Part shown: positions 34,842-43,695 of the stretch, piece by piece
Numbering within the stretch: position 1 is the first letter of the stretch
Layout: each line of letters begins with the position of its first letter
Assembly: GCA_013138975.1 (NCBI GenBank)
Contig: WTBR01000026.1
Span: forward strand, 1-64,000
Source of the DNA: Bacteroidales bacterium
Lineage (GTDB): Bacteria; Bacteroidota; Bacteroidia; Bacteroidales; UBA12077
Direction: 5' to 3'
DNA: 64,000 bases
Translations under genes and position numbers: made by a program
Notes under the pieces: model-generated
Database searches by the model: none
The model's input: the letters and a program-made list of their open reading frames with translations, nothing else
What the model was told of the DNA's origin: nothing

Positions 34842-37295
34842 ATGATAAATACACATTATAAGGATAATATTGCTTTAATTACAAAGGATAATACATACAC
34901 GTATCAACAGTTATTTGCAAAAATAAATCAATATTCAAAACATTTCGAGGGAAAGACTTATAAGAAAGTTGCAATTCATTCAGAGAATAGAGAAGAATGG
35001 ATTTTTGCATTTTACGCCGGATGGAAAAATAATTGTGTTGTCGTACCTATTGACTTTATAGCATCTGTTGATGATGTTTCATATATATTAAATGACAGTG
35101 CTCCTGAACTGGTTTTTATAAGCTCCGAAACATCCGATAAATTTGAAAAAATTAAATCAAAATTAAATTATACTCCGGATGTAGAGGATTTTGATAAACA
35201 GAATTTGAAAGAATTAAATACAGAATTTGAATGGAATGTTCCGGAAAATGAAGATGATACTGCTGTAATTATTTATACATCGGGAACAACAGGAAGTCCG
35301 AAAGGAGTAATGCTTACATATAAAAATCTTTTGGCAAATATCACAGCTGTTTCTAAAGACGTTGAAATTTTCACAAAAGATCGACAAGTATTATTATTGT
35401 TGCCTTTACATCACATATTCCCTTTGGCAGGTTCAATGGGGGCTCCATTAGCTGTTGGAGGAACAATTGTTATGTCTCCTTCAATGCAGTCTTCGGACTT
35501 GCTTGAAACACTTAAAAATAATAAGGTAAATATTATGATAGGTGTTCCACGATTATATGATTTATTATATAAAGGATTAAAAACTAAAATATATGCTTCG
35601 TTTGTAGGGAAAATTGTTTTTAATATTGTTAAAGCCCTAAATTCAAAGAAAATAGCCAAAAAAGTATTAAAGAAAGTGCACGATGGATTTGGTGGACAGC
35701 TTGAGTTTATGGTTGCAGGAGGTGCAGCATTGAATCAAGAAACCGGAGCTTTCTTTCATGCATTAGGTTTTGAAGTGCTTGAGGGTTACGGTATGACAGA
35801 GGCTTCACCTATGATAACATTTACCAGGCCGGGGAAAGTGAAAATAGGATCTCCGGGCCACGTTTTACCCGGACTTGAAGTTGAAATTCGCGACAACGAG
35901 ATTTGTGCAAAAGGGGATAGTATAATGAAAGGATATTATAATCGGCTTGAAGAAACAGCTGATGTTTTAAAGGATGGTTGGTTATATTCAGGAGATTTAG
36001 GACGATTTGATAAGCAAGGTTATTTGCATATAACAGGTCGTAAAAAAGAAATTATCGTTTTGCAAAATGGTAAAAACATAAACCCTGTTGAATTAGAAGT
36101 TAAGCTTGAGAAAATCCCGGTAATTAGCGAGGCGGGTGTATTTTCACATAAAGATTTATTGCATACAGTTATCGTTCCCGATTATGATTTTTTAGCTGAA
36201 AATGAAATCAAAGATCCTGAGGCTTACTTTAAAGAAACTGTAATGCCGGAGTTCAATAAAGAATTAACATCCTATAAAAGAATAATGAAATATTCTTTGA
36301 TTAAGGAGGAAATACCAAGAACACGATTGGGAAAAATTCAGCGTTTTAAATTGCTTGAGCTTTTTGAGAAACCTGTTAAAAAGAAACAAATAAGTGATCA
36401 CTTAGAGTCGGAAGAATATTTTGTAATTAAATCATATATTGAGAGTCAAGTTGATATGACAATTTCTCCCGATGATCATTTGGAATTTGATATAGCACTC
36501 GATTCACTTGGGAAAATTTCTTTAATTGATTTTATTGAAAGAACTTTTGGTGTGAAAATAGAGGAAGAGAATCTTTTAAAATTTCCATCAATTAAAAAGA
36601 TGGTTGATCATATTCGGGAGCATAAAATCTTTCATAACCTTGAAATCCCAGATTGGTCTGAAGTGTTAAAAGAGAAAATCAAGCTTAAGCTACCAAAAAC
36701 ATGGGGAACATTACCATTCCTTATTAAATCTTTCAGAAATTTATTTGTATTTTATTTTAGATTTAAGAGTAAAGGACAAAATGAATTGCCCGAAGGTGCA
36801 GCTATTATTACACCAAATCACCAAAGCTTTATTGATGTATTATTTGTTACAGCGCATTTAAAACGAAAAACTATTAAAGAAACATTTTTCTATGCAAAAA
36901 AGAAACATGTAAAAAGCCGTTTCTTTAGTTTTTTAGCCGGCAAGAATAATATAATTATAATGGATTTGAATAATGATTTAAAAGAGTCGATTCAAAAATT
37001 AGCAGCCGTATTAAAATCGGGTAAAAAGATATTGATCTTTCCTGAAGGTACACGATCAAAAAACGGTGAGTTGGGAGAATTTAAAAAGACTTTTGCTATT
37101 TTAAGTAAAGAATTAAATGTTCCTGTAATACCTGTTGCCATAAGTGGTGCGTATAATGCTCTTCCTTCAGGGGCGTATTTTCCCAGACCATTTGCAAAAA
37201 TTAGGGTTAGTTATTTGGATGCAATAAATCCGCAAAATTATACTTTTGAAACATTAGCCGAGAAAGTAAAAGAAGATATATCAAATGCAATGTAG
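34842..37295 (+). CDS. Acyl-activating enzyme / ACP / lysophospholipid acyltransferase fusion (Aas-like)
   Basis: The 817-residue protein has three domains. The AMP-binding ligase has YTSGTTGSPKGVML at about 145-158, GYGMTEASP and SGDLGRFD. The acyl-carrier domain has the phosphopantetheine Ser555 in ALDSLGKIS. The C-terminal PlsC-type acyltransferase has NHQSFID (His660, Asp665) and FPEGTRS near 733-739. The combination implies activation of a fatty acid, loading on the in-cis ACP and transfer to a lysophospholipid, as in membrane lipid repair by Aas, although Aas has the opposite domain order and no ACP. A GGGAG sequence lies just before the ATG. It is a cytosolic or membrane-peripheral protein. 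Confidence 0.9.
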   Translation: MINTHYKDNIALITKDNTYTYQQLFAKINQYSKHFEGKTYKKVAIHSENREEWIFAFYAGWKNNCVVVPIDFIASVDDVSYILNDSAPELVFISSETSDKFEKIKSKLNYTPDVEDFDKQNLKELNTEFEWNVPENEDDTAVIIYTSGTTGSPKGVMLTYKNLLANITAVSKDVEIFTKDRQVLLLLPLHHIFPLAGSMGAPLAVGGTIVMSPSMQSSDLLETLKNNKVNIMIGVPRLYDLLYKGLKTKIYASFVGKIVFNIVKALNSKKIAKKVLKKVHDGFGGQLEFMVAGGAALNQETGAFFHALGFEVLEGYGMTEASPMITFTRPGKVKIGSPGHVLPGLEVEIRDNEICAKGDSIMKGYYNRLEETADVLKDGWLYSGDLGRFDKQGYLHITGRKKEIIVLQNGKNINPVELEVKLEKIPVISEAGVFSHKDLLHTVIVPDYDFLAENEIKDPEAYFKETVMPEFNKELTSYKRIMKYSLIKEEIPRTRLGKIQRFKLLELFEKPVKKKQISDHLESEEYFVIKSYIESQVDMTISPDDHLEFDIALDSLGKISLIDFIERTFGVKIEEENLLKFPSIKKMVDHIREHKIFHNLEIPDWSEVLKEKIKLKLPKTWGTLPFLIKSFRNLFVFYFRFKSKGQNELPEGAAIITPNHQSFIDVLFVTAHLKRKTIKETFFYAKKKHVKSRFFSFLAGKNNIIIMDLNNDLKESIQKLAAVLKSGKKILIFPEGTRSKNGELGEFKKTFAILSKELNVPVIPVAISGAYNALPSGAYFPRPFAKIRVSYLDAINPQNYTFETLAEKVKEDISNAM

Positions 37296-37309
37296 AGGAT
37301 TATTTAACC

Positions 37310-37553
37310 TGAGTTCAACGTAATAATTTAGCATTAGGGAAGTCTTATTAGCTCATTATCAACAACCTTTGGTTTTAACCCGGAAATAAGGATTAACCTA
37401 ACAAATTTTTTACTTAGCTATTATCTAAAAGTGGTGTCCAAAAACTCAAATAGTTGTCTATACTTCGACAAGCTCAGTATGACAACTTTCTGTTAATCAG
37501 CTTGTCACACTGAGCTTGTCGAAGTGTATTTGCTTTAAGACTAGCTTTTTGGA
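37310..37553. repeat. Dispersed repeats, families B and A, joined
   Basis: This is a near copy of the 7800-8009 block: TCAACGTAATAATTTAGCATTAG and TCTTATTAGCTCATTATCAAC (B), then an A element bounded by TCCAAAAA (37437) and CTTTTTGGA (ending 37553) with inner CTTCGACAAGCTCAG and CTGAGCTTGTCGAAG. A reversed family E piece (CGGACTTTATGGACATACACTAATT) follows at about 37624-37648. Together they fill the 357-bp gap between the two convergent genes. Confidence 0.85.
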
Positions 37554-37652
37554 TACCCTCTTTTGAAAACCAAATATTTATGCATTTGCTTATATCAAAC
37601 TCTCGTTATTTAAATTCTGTATGTTTATAAAATCGGACTTTATGGACATACA

Positions 37653-38753
37653 CTAATTAATTGTAGCCAATTTTAAGTTAACCTTAAGAAACTCAATATA
37701 GCCGTTTGCAGTACACACAACAATAGTATTGTCACTGAGAACTACCGGTGTTGAAAAAATTCGACCCTTGGTTTTGTATTTCCCTAATAATACTCCTTGA
37801 GGTGAGAAAAAATACAAAAACTTATCATAAGATCCGATAACGACAGTTCCGTCAGCTAAACAAACAGGTGATGAAACAACCTTTTTACTTGTTTTAAATT
37901 TTTTAAATAAAGAGCCGTCAGGTTTTAGAAAATAAACGAAACGATCGAAAGAGCCAAAAACAATTTTTGAATTTTTTAGCTTTAAAGGTGATGAGTGAAT
38001 TCTTCCTTTTGTTTTAAATGAAGCTATAGTTTTACCATTGATATTGCATATGTATAGACTTTTATCGTAAGATCCAACAGCAAAATTACCTTCATTTAGA
38101 GATGTTGGTGCCGAATGCATTATCCAACCTTTAGTTTTTATTTTAGAAAGAAACTTTTCATTCAGATCAAAAATATATAAATGCTTATCGTTTGAACCAA
38201 TAACTAATTTGTTTTTGTTTATTAGATTTGGAGTTCCATGTACCCATTTTCTAAGTGGGAAAATACGGTGAGTACTGTCTTTCCTATTAAAAAATACAAT
38301 CCCTTTTTTATTTGATCCAAAAACTAAGGTTTTATTCGGTAATTCAATAAAAGAAGTAAACACTGATCCACAACCTAATTTTATTTTTGTTTTTAAATTA
38401 CCTTGTTCAGTAAAGAAATAAATATTTCCATCGTAAGAACCAATTGCAATAGAACTATCAGAGAGGATGGTAGGAGAGGCGTGTACCCATCCATCAGTTT
38501 TGTATTTTTTTAAAAGATTACCGGTTTTAGAAAAGAAATATATACACTTATCATGCGAGCCAACAATCACATTATCATTAAAAGTTGCAATTGGGGATGA
38601 AAAAATAGCCTTATCTGTTTTAAAAGTTTTTATTACCTGTATAAAACTAGATATAGGTAATGGCTCGTTTGAATATAATGAACTAGAGAGAAGAAAAATA
38701 ATTAAAAATAAGAAGTTATACTTGAAAGTGGGTGTTGGAAATTTTCTAATCAT
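37653..38753 (-). CDS. Periplasmic PQQ-like beta-propeller protein
   Basis: The 366-residue protein has an N-terminal signal (about residues 12-28) and eight ~40-residue repeats of the form KxKTxGxIxSSPVxLxDxTxVIGSYDKFLYFFSPxGxL. This is the pattern of PQQ/quinoprotein-alcohol-dehydrogenase-like propellers such as BamB. There is no lipobox. The repeats are unusually regular. It could scaffold an envelope complex; no enzymatic residues are evident. Confidence 0.8.
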   Translation of the reverse strand: MIRKFPTPTFKYNFLFLIIFLLSSSLYSNEPLPISSFIQVIKTFKTDKAIFSSPIATFNDNVIVGSHDKCIYFFSKTGNLLKKYKTDGWVHASPTILSDSSIAIGSYDGNIYFFTEQGNLKTKIKLGCGSVFTSFIELPNKTLVFGSNKKGIVFFNRKDSTHRIFPLRKWVHGTPNLINKNKLVIGSNDKHLYIFDLNEKFLSKIKTKGWIMHSAPTSLNEGNFAVGSYDKSLYICNINGKTIASFKTKGRIHSSPLKLKNSKIVFGSFDRFVYFLKPDGSLFKKFKTSKKVVSSPVCLADGTVVIGSYDKFLYFFSPQGVLLGKYKTKGRIFSTPVVLSDNTIVVCTANGYIEFLKVNLKLATIN

Positions 38754-38928
38754 CTAATTAGTATATGTTTGTGAAAATCCACAATAATAATGGCAATACA
38801 TAAACATACTTAAATAAAATCAGAAACAAAAATGTTAAATTTTTTTAATAAAATAATTTGGGTATCTACGCAACCCAAATTATTAATATGGCATCTATAA
38901 AGCAGACAGATTAAAGGATGATACCAGA

Positions 38929-39411
38929 ATGAAAAAGACTTTTAGAATATTAATTATTATTATTTCAATACAATTATTTTTCTCTTGTGATGTAGATGAA
39001 AATATACTAACATATGATTCAGAAATTGTTTCTATTGGATATGGAACTTCATTTGGTGAATGTATAGGTTATTGTAATCGGAATCTTGAAATTATTGGAA
39101 CAGACATTAAATTTAAAGCTTCAGGACAAACTGTAACAGGTAAACTTCCAGATATTGTTATTACCGATGAAATTTCTATCGAAGACTGGGAAAAACTTGT
39201 AAATACATTCGATATTTTTATTTTCAGAAACATGGAAGAAGTTATTGGCTGTCCCGATTGCGCTGACGGTGGAGCTGAATGGATTGAAATAAAAACCGAT
39301 GAAATAAGTCATAAAATTGTTTTTGAATATAATAATGAACCTGAAGAGTTTAAAAATTACATTGAAAAACTTCGTGAATTATTAGAACAATTTGAGGGTA
39401 AATTAAAATAA
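38929..39411 (+). CDS. Lipoprotein of unknown function
   Basis: The 160-residue protein has the signal MKKTFRILIIIISIQLFFSC, lipidated at Cys20. The mature part has paired cysteines (GECIGYC near 45-51 and GCPDCADGG near 105-113), which could bind metal or form disulfides. The tail is helical and acidic (EEFKNYIEKLRELLEQFEGK). Aromatic and charged content suggests a small globular envelope protein. I do not recognise a family. It is monocistronic. Confidence 0.6.
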   Translation: MKKTFRILIIIISIQLFFSCDVDENILTYDSEIVSIGYGTSFGECIGYCNRNLEIIGTDIKFKASGQTVTGKLPDIVITDEISIEDWEKLVNTFDIFIFRNMEEVIGCPDCADGGAEWIEIKTDEISHKIVFEYNNEPEEFKNYIEKLRELLEQFEGKLK

Positions 39412-39448
39412 TATTAGTGATTGTCCTTATTGTTTACTCAAAAATTAT

Positions 39449-39618
39449 GAACGCTGATAATACGGATTTCGGTAAATACCGAAAACGCTGATTATTACGG
39501 ATTTTCTTACGGAAAAATCATATACTTAAATATCTTATCTCTTATCATATCCATTTTAAGGTTTTTATCCGTTTTATCTGCGTTTCGCCAGTTTGGTGAA
39601 TCTGTTTCATCCGCGTTC
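39449..39618. repeat. MITE-like element with degenerate terminal inverted repeats (family G)
   Basis: The left end reads GAACGCTGATAATACGGATTT. The reverse complement of the right end reads GAACGCGGATGAAACAGATT and, further in, AACGCAGATAAAACGGAT. Left and right thus carry the same AACGCNGAT..ACGGAT unit in opposite orientation, twice on each side (a second left unit is at about 39484). The element is about 170 bp with no coding capacity, in the 379-bp gap before the HNH-like gene. Confidence 0.6.
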
Positions 39619-39790
39619 TATAAAATTTTAGGTATGAATAAGGATATTCATTTAATATTACTTCCTAAAATTTCCTATTTATTTAAATTTCCTGCATCTT
39701 AGCATAATAGTATAAACGTATTAATTTTTTTGGAATTTTAAATTAAAGATTAGTAAATATAAGTTATAAGTAAGCTATTTTCGGAACACT

Positions 39791-40639
39791 ATGAAAAGTA
39801 ATAGAGACGATTTTACGAAACCAACCAAATGTAATCTTGCAAAACGAGTTGGATATTTATGTTCAAACCCAGAATGCAGGAGACACACAGTTGGACCTAA
39901 TGAGAATCCTGATAAATCAACTAATATTGGTATTGCAGCACATATAACAGCTGCTTCTGCAAACGGACCAAGATATGACAACAATTTAGACGACGAAGAA
40001 AGAACAAGTTCTGAAAATGGAATATGGTTATGTAGTAATTGTGCAACTCTTATTGATAGAGATATTGATAATTATTCAGTTATTTTACTGAAACAGTGGA
40101 AAGAAGATGCTGAAAAGGAATTGTATGAAAAATTGGTTTCTGGAGTTACTTCTTCACGAGTTGATAATTCTGGACCATTTTTAGAAGCAGACTTAATTTG
40201 GACACATAATATTAGATTTAATAAAGGTTTTAGTCCCAAAAATAGGAAAGAGAAAAACGAAGAAATTATACTTATTGGCGCAAATCCAATTGTATTCTGG
40301 GAATTGAAATGGTATTTTACATTTAAAATTTACAATAACTCAAGTTTTCCAGCTTTTAATGTGAGTATAAAATCAAAAGGAGATAAAAATTTCAAAAGTA
40401 TAAGTGAATTGCCTCGAATTAATAATATTCCTGCTTTGTCACCGATAGACTTAAAAGCTACATATGGTTATATGATAGAAGATACTGGTAGAGAAGCAAG
40501 CAAAAGACTTAGACAATTGATACCTGAAGAGCTGATTGGTTTGGAAATGGAAATTAATTATCAAGACGAAAGTAGAAATGATTATTTGACAACTTTTAAA
40601 ATTTTAGAAAACGGAGAAATTGAAAATCTAAGAAAATAA
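39791..40639 (+). CDS. HNH-like nuclease-fold protein with C-terminal beta domain
   Basis: The 282-residue protein has an N-terminal HNH-type zinc fold with CSNPEC (24-29), AAHI (His51), SENGIWLC (Asn76, Cys81) and CSNCATLID (81-89). The second Cys pair is present, but the usual final catalytic His is replaced by Ala/Thr, so DNA cleavage is uncertain. Residues ~130-280 look like a beta-sandwich (FTFKIYNNSSFPAFNVSIK, then LSPIDLKATYGY). The N-terminal type is shared with the HNH/NB-ARC/TPR protein at 55.7 kb. Family members occur as accessory, often defence-associated, genes. It lies just after the family G element. Confidence 0.7.
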   Translation: MKSNRDDFTKPTKCNLAKRVGYLCSNPECRRHTVGPNENPDKSTNIGIAAHITAASANGPRYDNNLDDEERTSSENGIWLCSNCATLIDRDIDNYSVILLKQWKEDAEKELYEKLVSGVTSSRVDNSGPFLEADLIWTHNIRFNKGFSPKNRKEKNEEIILIGANPIVFWELKWYFTFKIYNNSSFPAFNVSIKSKGDKNFKSISELPRINNIPALSPIDLKATYGYMIEDTGREASKRLRQLIPEELIGLEMEINYQDESRNDYLTTFKILENGEIENLRK

Positions 40640-40807
40640 ACCAACCTATAACAGAATTTCACAAGGCATACTGGTGCTTGGAGGTTTGCGGACTAAATAT
40701 TATCTTAGTAAAAGTTTTAATGGGGGACAGATAAGCAAGGCGGGAAAATCCCGTACAGGCTGCTAGTAAATGCGGATCGTTAAACTCGATAAAGAATAAT
40801 CATAGGA
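40640..40807. other. Unusual GC-richer spacer after the HNH-like gene
   Basis: The 168 bp starts CCTATAACAGAATTTC, contains CTGGTGCTTGGAGGTTTGCGG and the small stem CGGGA-AAA-TCCCG near 40750, and is richer in G and C than its surroundings. It is not one of the dispersed repeats in this window and has no open frame. It may be the end of a mobile gene cassette or an RNA remnant; I cannot say which. Confidence 0.3.
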
Positions 40808-41494
40808 ATGAATAAAAAACTAATTATTTGGGATTGGAACGGAACATTATTAAATGATGTTGAGGCTTGTGTTCAGGCAATGAATATAATGCTTACAAAA
40901 AGGAATCGTAAATTAATAGAAGCTAAATTATATAAAGATATTTTTACCTTTCCGGTAAAGAAATATTATGAAATTTTAGGGTTTGATTTTAATCAGGAAT
41001 CATTTGAAGAGCTTTCCGTTGAATACATTGATCTTTATAAAAAACTTTCCAGAAAATCCCCATTACATGAGAGTGTAATAGAGACACTTGATTTTTTTAA
41101 AGCAAAAAACTATCGACAGATCATTCTTTCAGCATCTGAGCAATTGGCATTGGATAAACAGGCAAAGGAAAGAGGAGTATTTTATTATTTTGATGCCATA
41201 ATCGGATTAGATAATATCTATGCAAAAAGCAAACTTGATAATGCATTAAAATTCATAAAAAACTCGCAAGTAGATTTTGAACAAATTGTTTTTATTGGAG
41301 ATACTTACCATGATTATGAAGTTGCAAAAGCTATAGGAGCGGAGTGCATTCTTATTCAACTTGGTCACCAAAATCTCGAACGATTTGATTTGGAAGGTAA
41401 AGCACATATTGTAAAAGATTTCTTAGAATTAAAAGAGTTGTTTAATTCTAAAAAACCTTTAATTGCGAATAATATAAATGTTGGAAATTCTTAA
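40808..41494 (+). CDS. HAD-superfamily hydrolase, phosphoglycolate-phosphatase-like
   Basis: The 228-residue cytosolic protein has HAD motif I IIWDWNGTLLND (nucleophile Asp9), motif II ILSASEQ, and motif III/IV IVFIGDTYHDYEVAKAIGAE. The alpha-helical cap lies at about 20-85. Motif I reads DxN instead of DxD, so the usual general acid is Asn. This variant occurs in a recognisable subset annotated as HAD hydrolases, and activity could be altered. Its substrate is unknown. Confidence 0.85.
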   Translation: MNKKLIIWDWNGTLLNDVEACVQAMNIMLTKRNRKLIEAKLYKDIFTFPVKKYYEILGFDFNQESFEELSVEYIDLYKKLSRKSPLHESVIETLDFFKAKNYRQIILSASEQLALDKQAKERGVFYYFDAIIGLDNIYAKSKLDNALKFIKNSQVDFEQIVFIGDTYHDYEVAKAIGAECILIQLGHQNLERFDLEGKAHIVKDFLELKELFNSKKPLIANNINVGNS

Positions 41495-41647
41495 CAATAG
41501 TTTGTTACACTTTTGTATTAGTTTGAAATTAAGAACTTTGGCAATTTAGTTTAATGTGACCATTTTACAGATTATCAGCATCTTGACTGTTTTTAAAACA
41601 ATACTTTGCCAAAGATTAACAAAGTATTGTTTTAAGAGAATTATTCC

Positions 41648-43174
41648 TTAATATAAATTTCTGTGGCATTCTGCACAATTACCTTCTTTCCACATTTCAT
41701 CTATATTTTCAGGGTGTTTAAATTCTAAAAAGTTGTTTAGTGCAGCATACGATTCGTTTCCTTTTGCACCTTGTAAAACAATTGTATGACACAGATTACA
41801 GTCTTTTGAAATCGTTTTCCCTGATTCGCTCACGTGATTGTCATCATGACAACGAAAACAACCATCGTATGTTTTATGACCAATATGATCTGAATAGTTG
41901 TCCCAACTAACTCCCATTTCAGGAAATATGTTCATATTAAACTGCTTTTTAATACTTAAAATGGATTTCTCAATTTCTCCTTTTCTGGTTTTGTAAACTT
42001 CGGGATATTCGTCTTTATAATAATTACTTATATAATTTTCAATCGTAAGCATGGCAGTATCAGTACTTGTATATTTAGTACTAAATAAGTCCATAGTTAA
42101 TCTTTTTATATATGGCAAATCCTTAGCAATGTCATTTGTAATCATAGCTTGATCAATAAATTCTGAAGGTGTAAAGTAATGATGGGATGGACGGTTGTGG
42201 CAATCCATACAATCCATTTCCCTCTGACTTGCTTCAGTCATAAGCTCTTCCTTTAGGGGCTTAGAGTTTTCATTATATATAGTTACTTCGCCAGTAGCCT
42301 TGTTGGTATACTTTACCCAAGGTATTTTAATTCTATCGGACTGTTCCGGAATATACTCGATTTTCACATCCGGATTAATATGCCAATGAATTCCTTCAGC
42401 AAGCCCATATGCACTGTTTTCCGGCCCAATTTTCATTTGTAAGCTAATATTCCATTCTGTATTTGAGCTATCCGTTAAATAGTGTTTTTCATGTCTTAAT
42501 TGTCGAGAATAGAATTTTTGAGGCCAATGGCACTGCTCACAAGTTTCTTGAGCAGGTCTTAAATTTTCTAAAGGCGTTTTTATTGGTCTCTGGAAATCAT
42601 CTGTTATTACAGCATAAACTTGTCTTAATCCCGATAATTTAGAACGCATATACCAACTTGCTCCTGAACCAACATGACATTCACTACAGGAAACCTTAGC
42701 ATGCGGTGAATTCTGATAAGCTACATACTCAGGTTTCATTACTTCGTGACAAAGTGTTCCACAAAATTTAACAGATTCGGTATAATGAAAAGCTTCATAG
42801 CTACCAAGACCGGTTAAGAAAAGAAAAAAGATTGTGCCTATGGAAAAAATTACAATTGCATTTCTATTTTTTGAAACATTTAAATCAATTACGGGCCAAC
42901 CTCTTTGTATATAATCTTTTTTAGCTTTTTTTCGGCGTTTGTTATCAATTATCATTCCCAAAGGAATAAGTAGTAGTCCTATAACAAAAAAAGTAGGAAT
43001 AATAATATAAGTAAATAAACCTAAATAGGAATTGCTTTCTGCAAAAAAGAAACCAACAATAAAAAGGTATCCGATCATAAAAAAACTAACTCCGGCAATT
43101 GCTGTACCTATAAATGATAATAGATTGTAATAAGAACGAGGCAATTTCATATTTCTTATTCGAGTAAATTTCAT
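41648..43174 (-). CDS. Multihaem cytochrome c, NapC/NirT-like, seven haem motifs
   Basis: The 508-residue protein has three N-terminal helices (about 16-38, 46-68, 98-118) and a periplasmic part with seven haem-binding motifs: CGTLCH, CSECH, CEQCH, CMDCH, CFRCH, CNLCH and CAECH. The first is CX3CH, not CXXCH. It occurs in the context FCGxLCHEVMKPEY...SPHAKVSC, which is characteristic of NapC/NirT quinol dehydrogenases. It should pass electrons from the membrane quinone pool to a periplasmic or surface acceptor. No terminal reductase lies nearby. It points to anaerobic or alternative respiration. Confidence 0.88.
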   Translation of the reverse strand: MKFTRIRNMKLPRSYYNLLSFIGTAIAGVSFFMIGYLFIVGFFFAESNSYLGLFTYIIIPTFFVIGLLLIPLGMIIDNKRRKKAKKDYIQRGWPVIDLNVSKNRNAIVIFSIGTIFFLFLTGLGSYEAFHYTESVKFCGTLCHEVMKPEYVAYQNSPHAKVSCSECHVGSGASWYMRSKLSGLRQVYAVITDDFQRPIKTPLENLRPAQETCEQCHWPQKFYSRQLRHEKHYLTDSSNTEWNISLQMKIGPENSAYGLAEGIHWHINPDVKIEYIPEQSDRIKIPWVKYTNKATGEVTIYNENSKPLKEELMTEASQREMDCMDCHNRPSHHYFTPSEFIDQAMITNDIAKDLPYIKRLTMDLFSTKYTSTDTAMLTIENYISNYYKDEYPEVYKTRKGEIEKSILSIKKQFNMNIFPEMGVSWDNYSDHIGHKTYDGCFRCHDDNHVSESGKTISKDCNLCHTIVLQGAKGNESYAALNNFLEFKHPENIDEMWKEGNCAECHRNLY

Positions 43175-43375
43175 AGCTATTTTTTTATTTTATATATTAT
43201 TGTGAATGTAATAACAAGTATGTTGAAAGTCAATAGTTTATTGTTGTTTTATAATGAACTCTGCGTTGAGCTATATCAATGATGTTTATTCATGTTTGAA
43301 AAAATGTAAATTATTAAAATATGATCATTTAAATAAAGTATTAAATGCAGGGAGAGAGGGGATTTTAAATGAGTT

Positions 43376-43594
43376 TAAATCAGTGAAACTATTATTTCAG
43401 GAACGATAGTGAACTGAAAGTATCTAGTTGAACTGATCCCGTGCGGACTCCACTGAGAATCTTATCGAAGTGGACTCTGCTGAGCTTGTCGAAGTAAAGT
43501 TGAGGGATCTCTTGGGTAATATTCCTTGCACCGAGAGGTGATTAAAAATAAATCAAGGGTTGATACCTCCGCTTGCGAGAGGTTAGGTCATTTT
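43376..43594. repeat. Dispersed repeat, family C, with conserved hairpins
   Basis: It begins TTTAAATCAGTGAAACTATTATTTCAGGAACGATAG and follows the same block order as 30281-30500, including GCGGACTCCACTGAG, GTGGACTCTGCTGAGC and AAAGTTGAGGGATCT. The end has ACCTC-cgcttgc-GAGAGGT in place of the CCCCGT/ACGGGG stem of the other copy, with the linker ATTAAAAATAAATC conserved. It occupies much of the 521-bp gap; the rest is AT-rich. Confidence 0.85.
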
Positions 43595-43695
43595 TTATTC
43601 AAAAAGGTGTTTTCGAATTAATCTTATATCTTTTTGAATTTTGAAATAGTATAGTTAAATTTATCTTAATAATTACCGAGTATAAAAACATTCAG

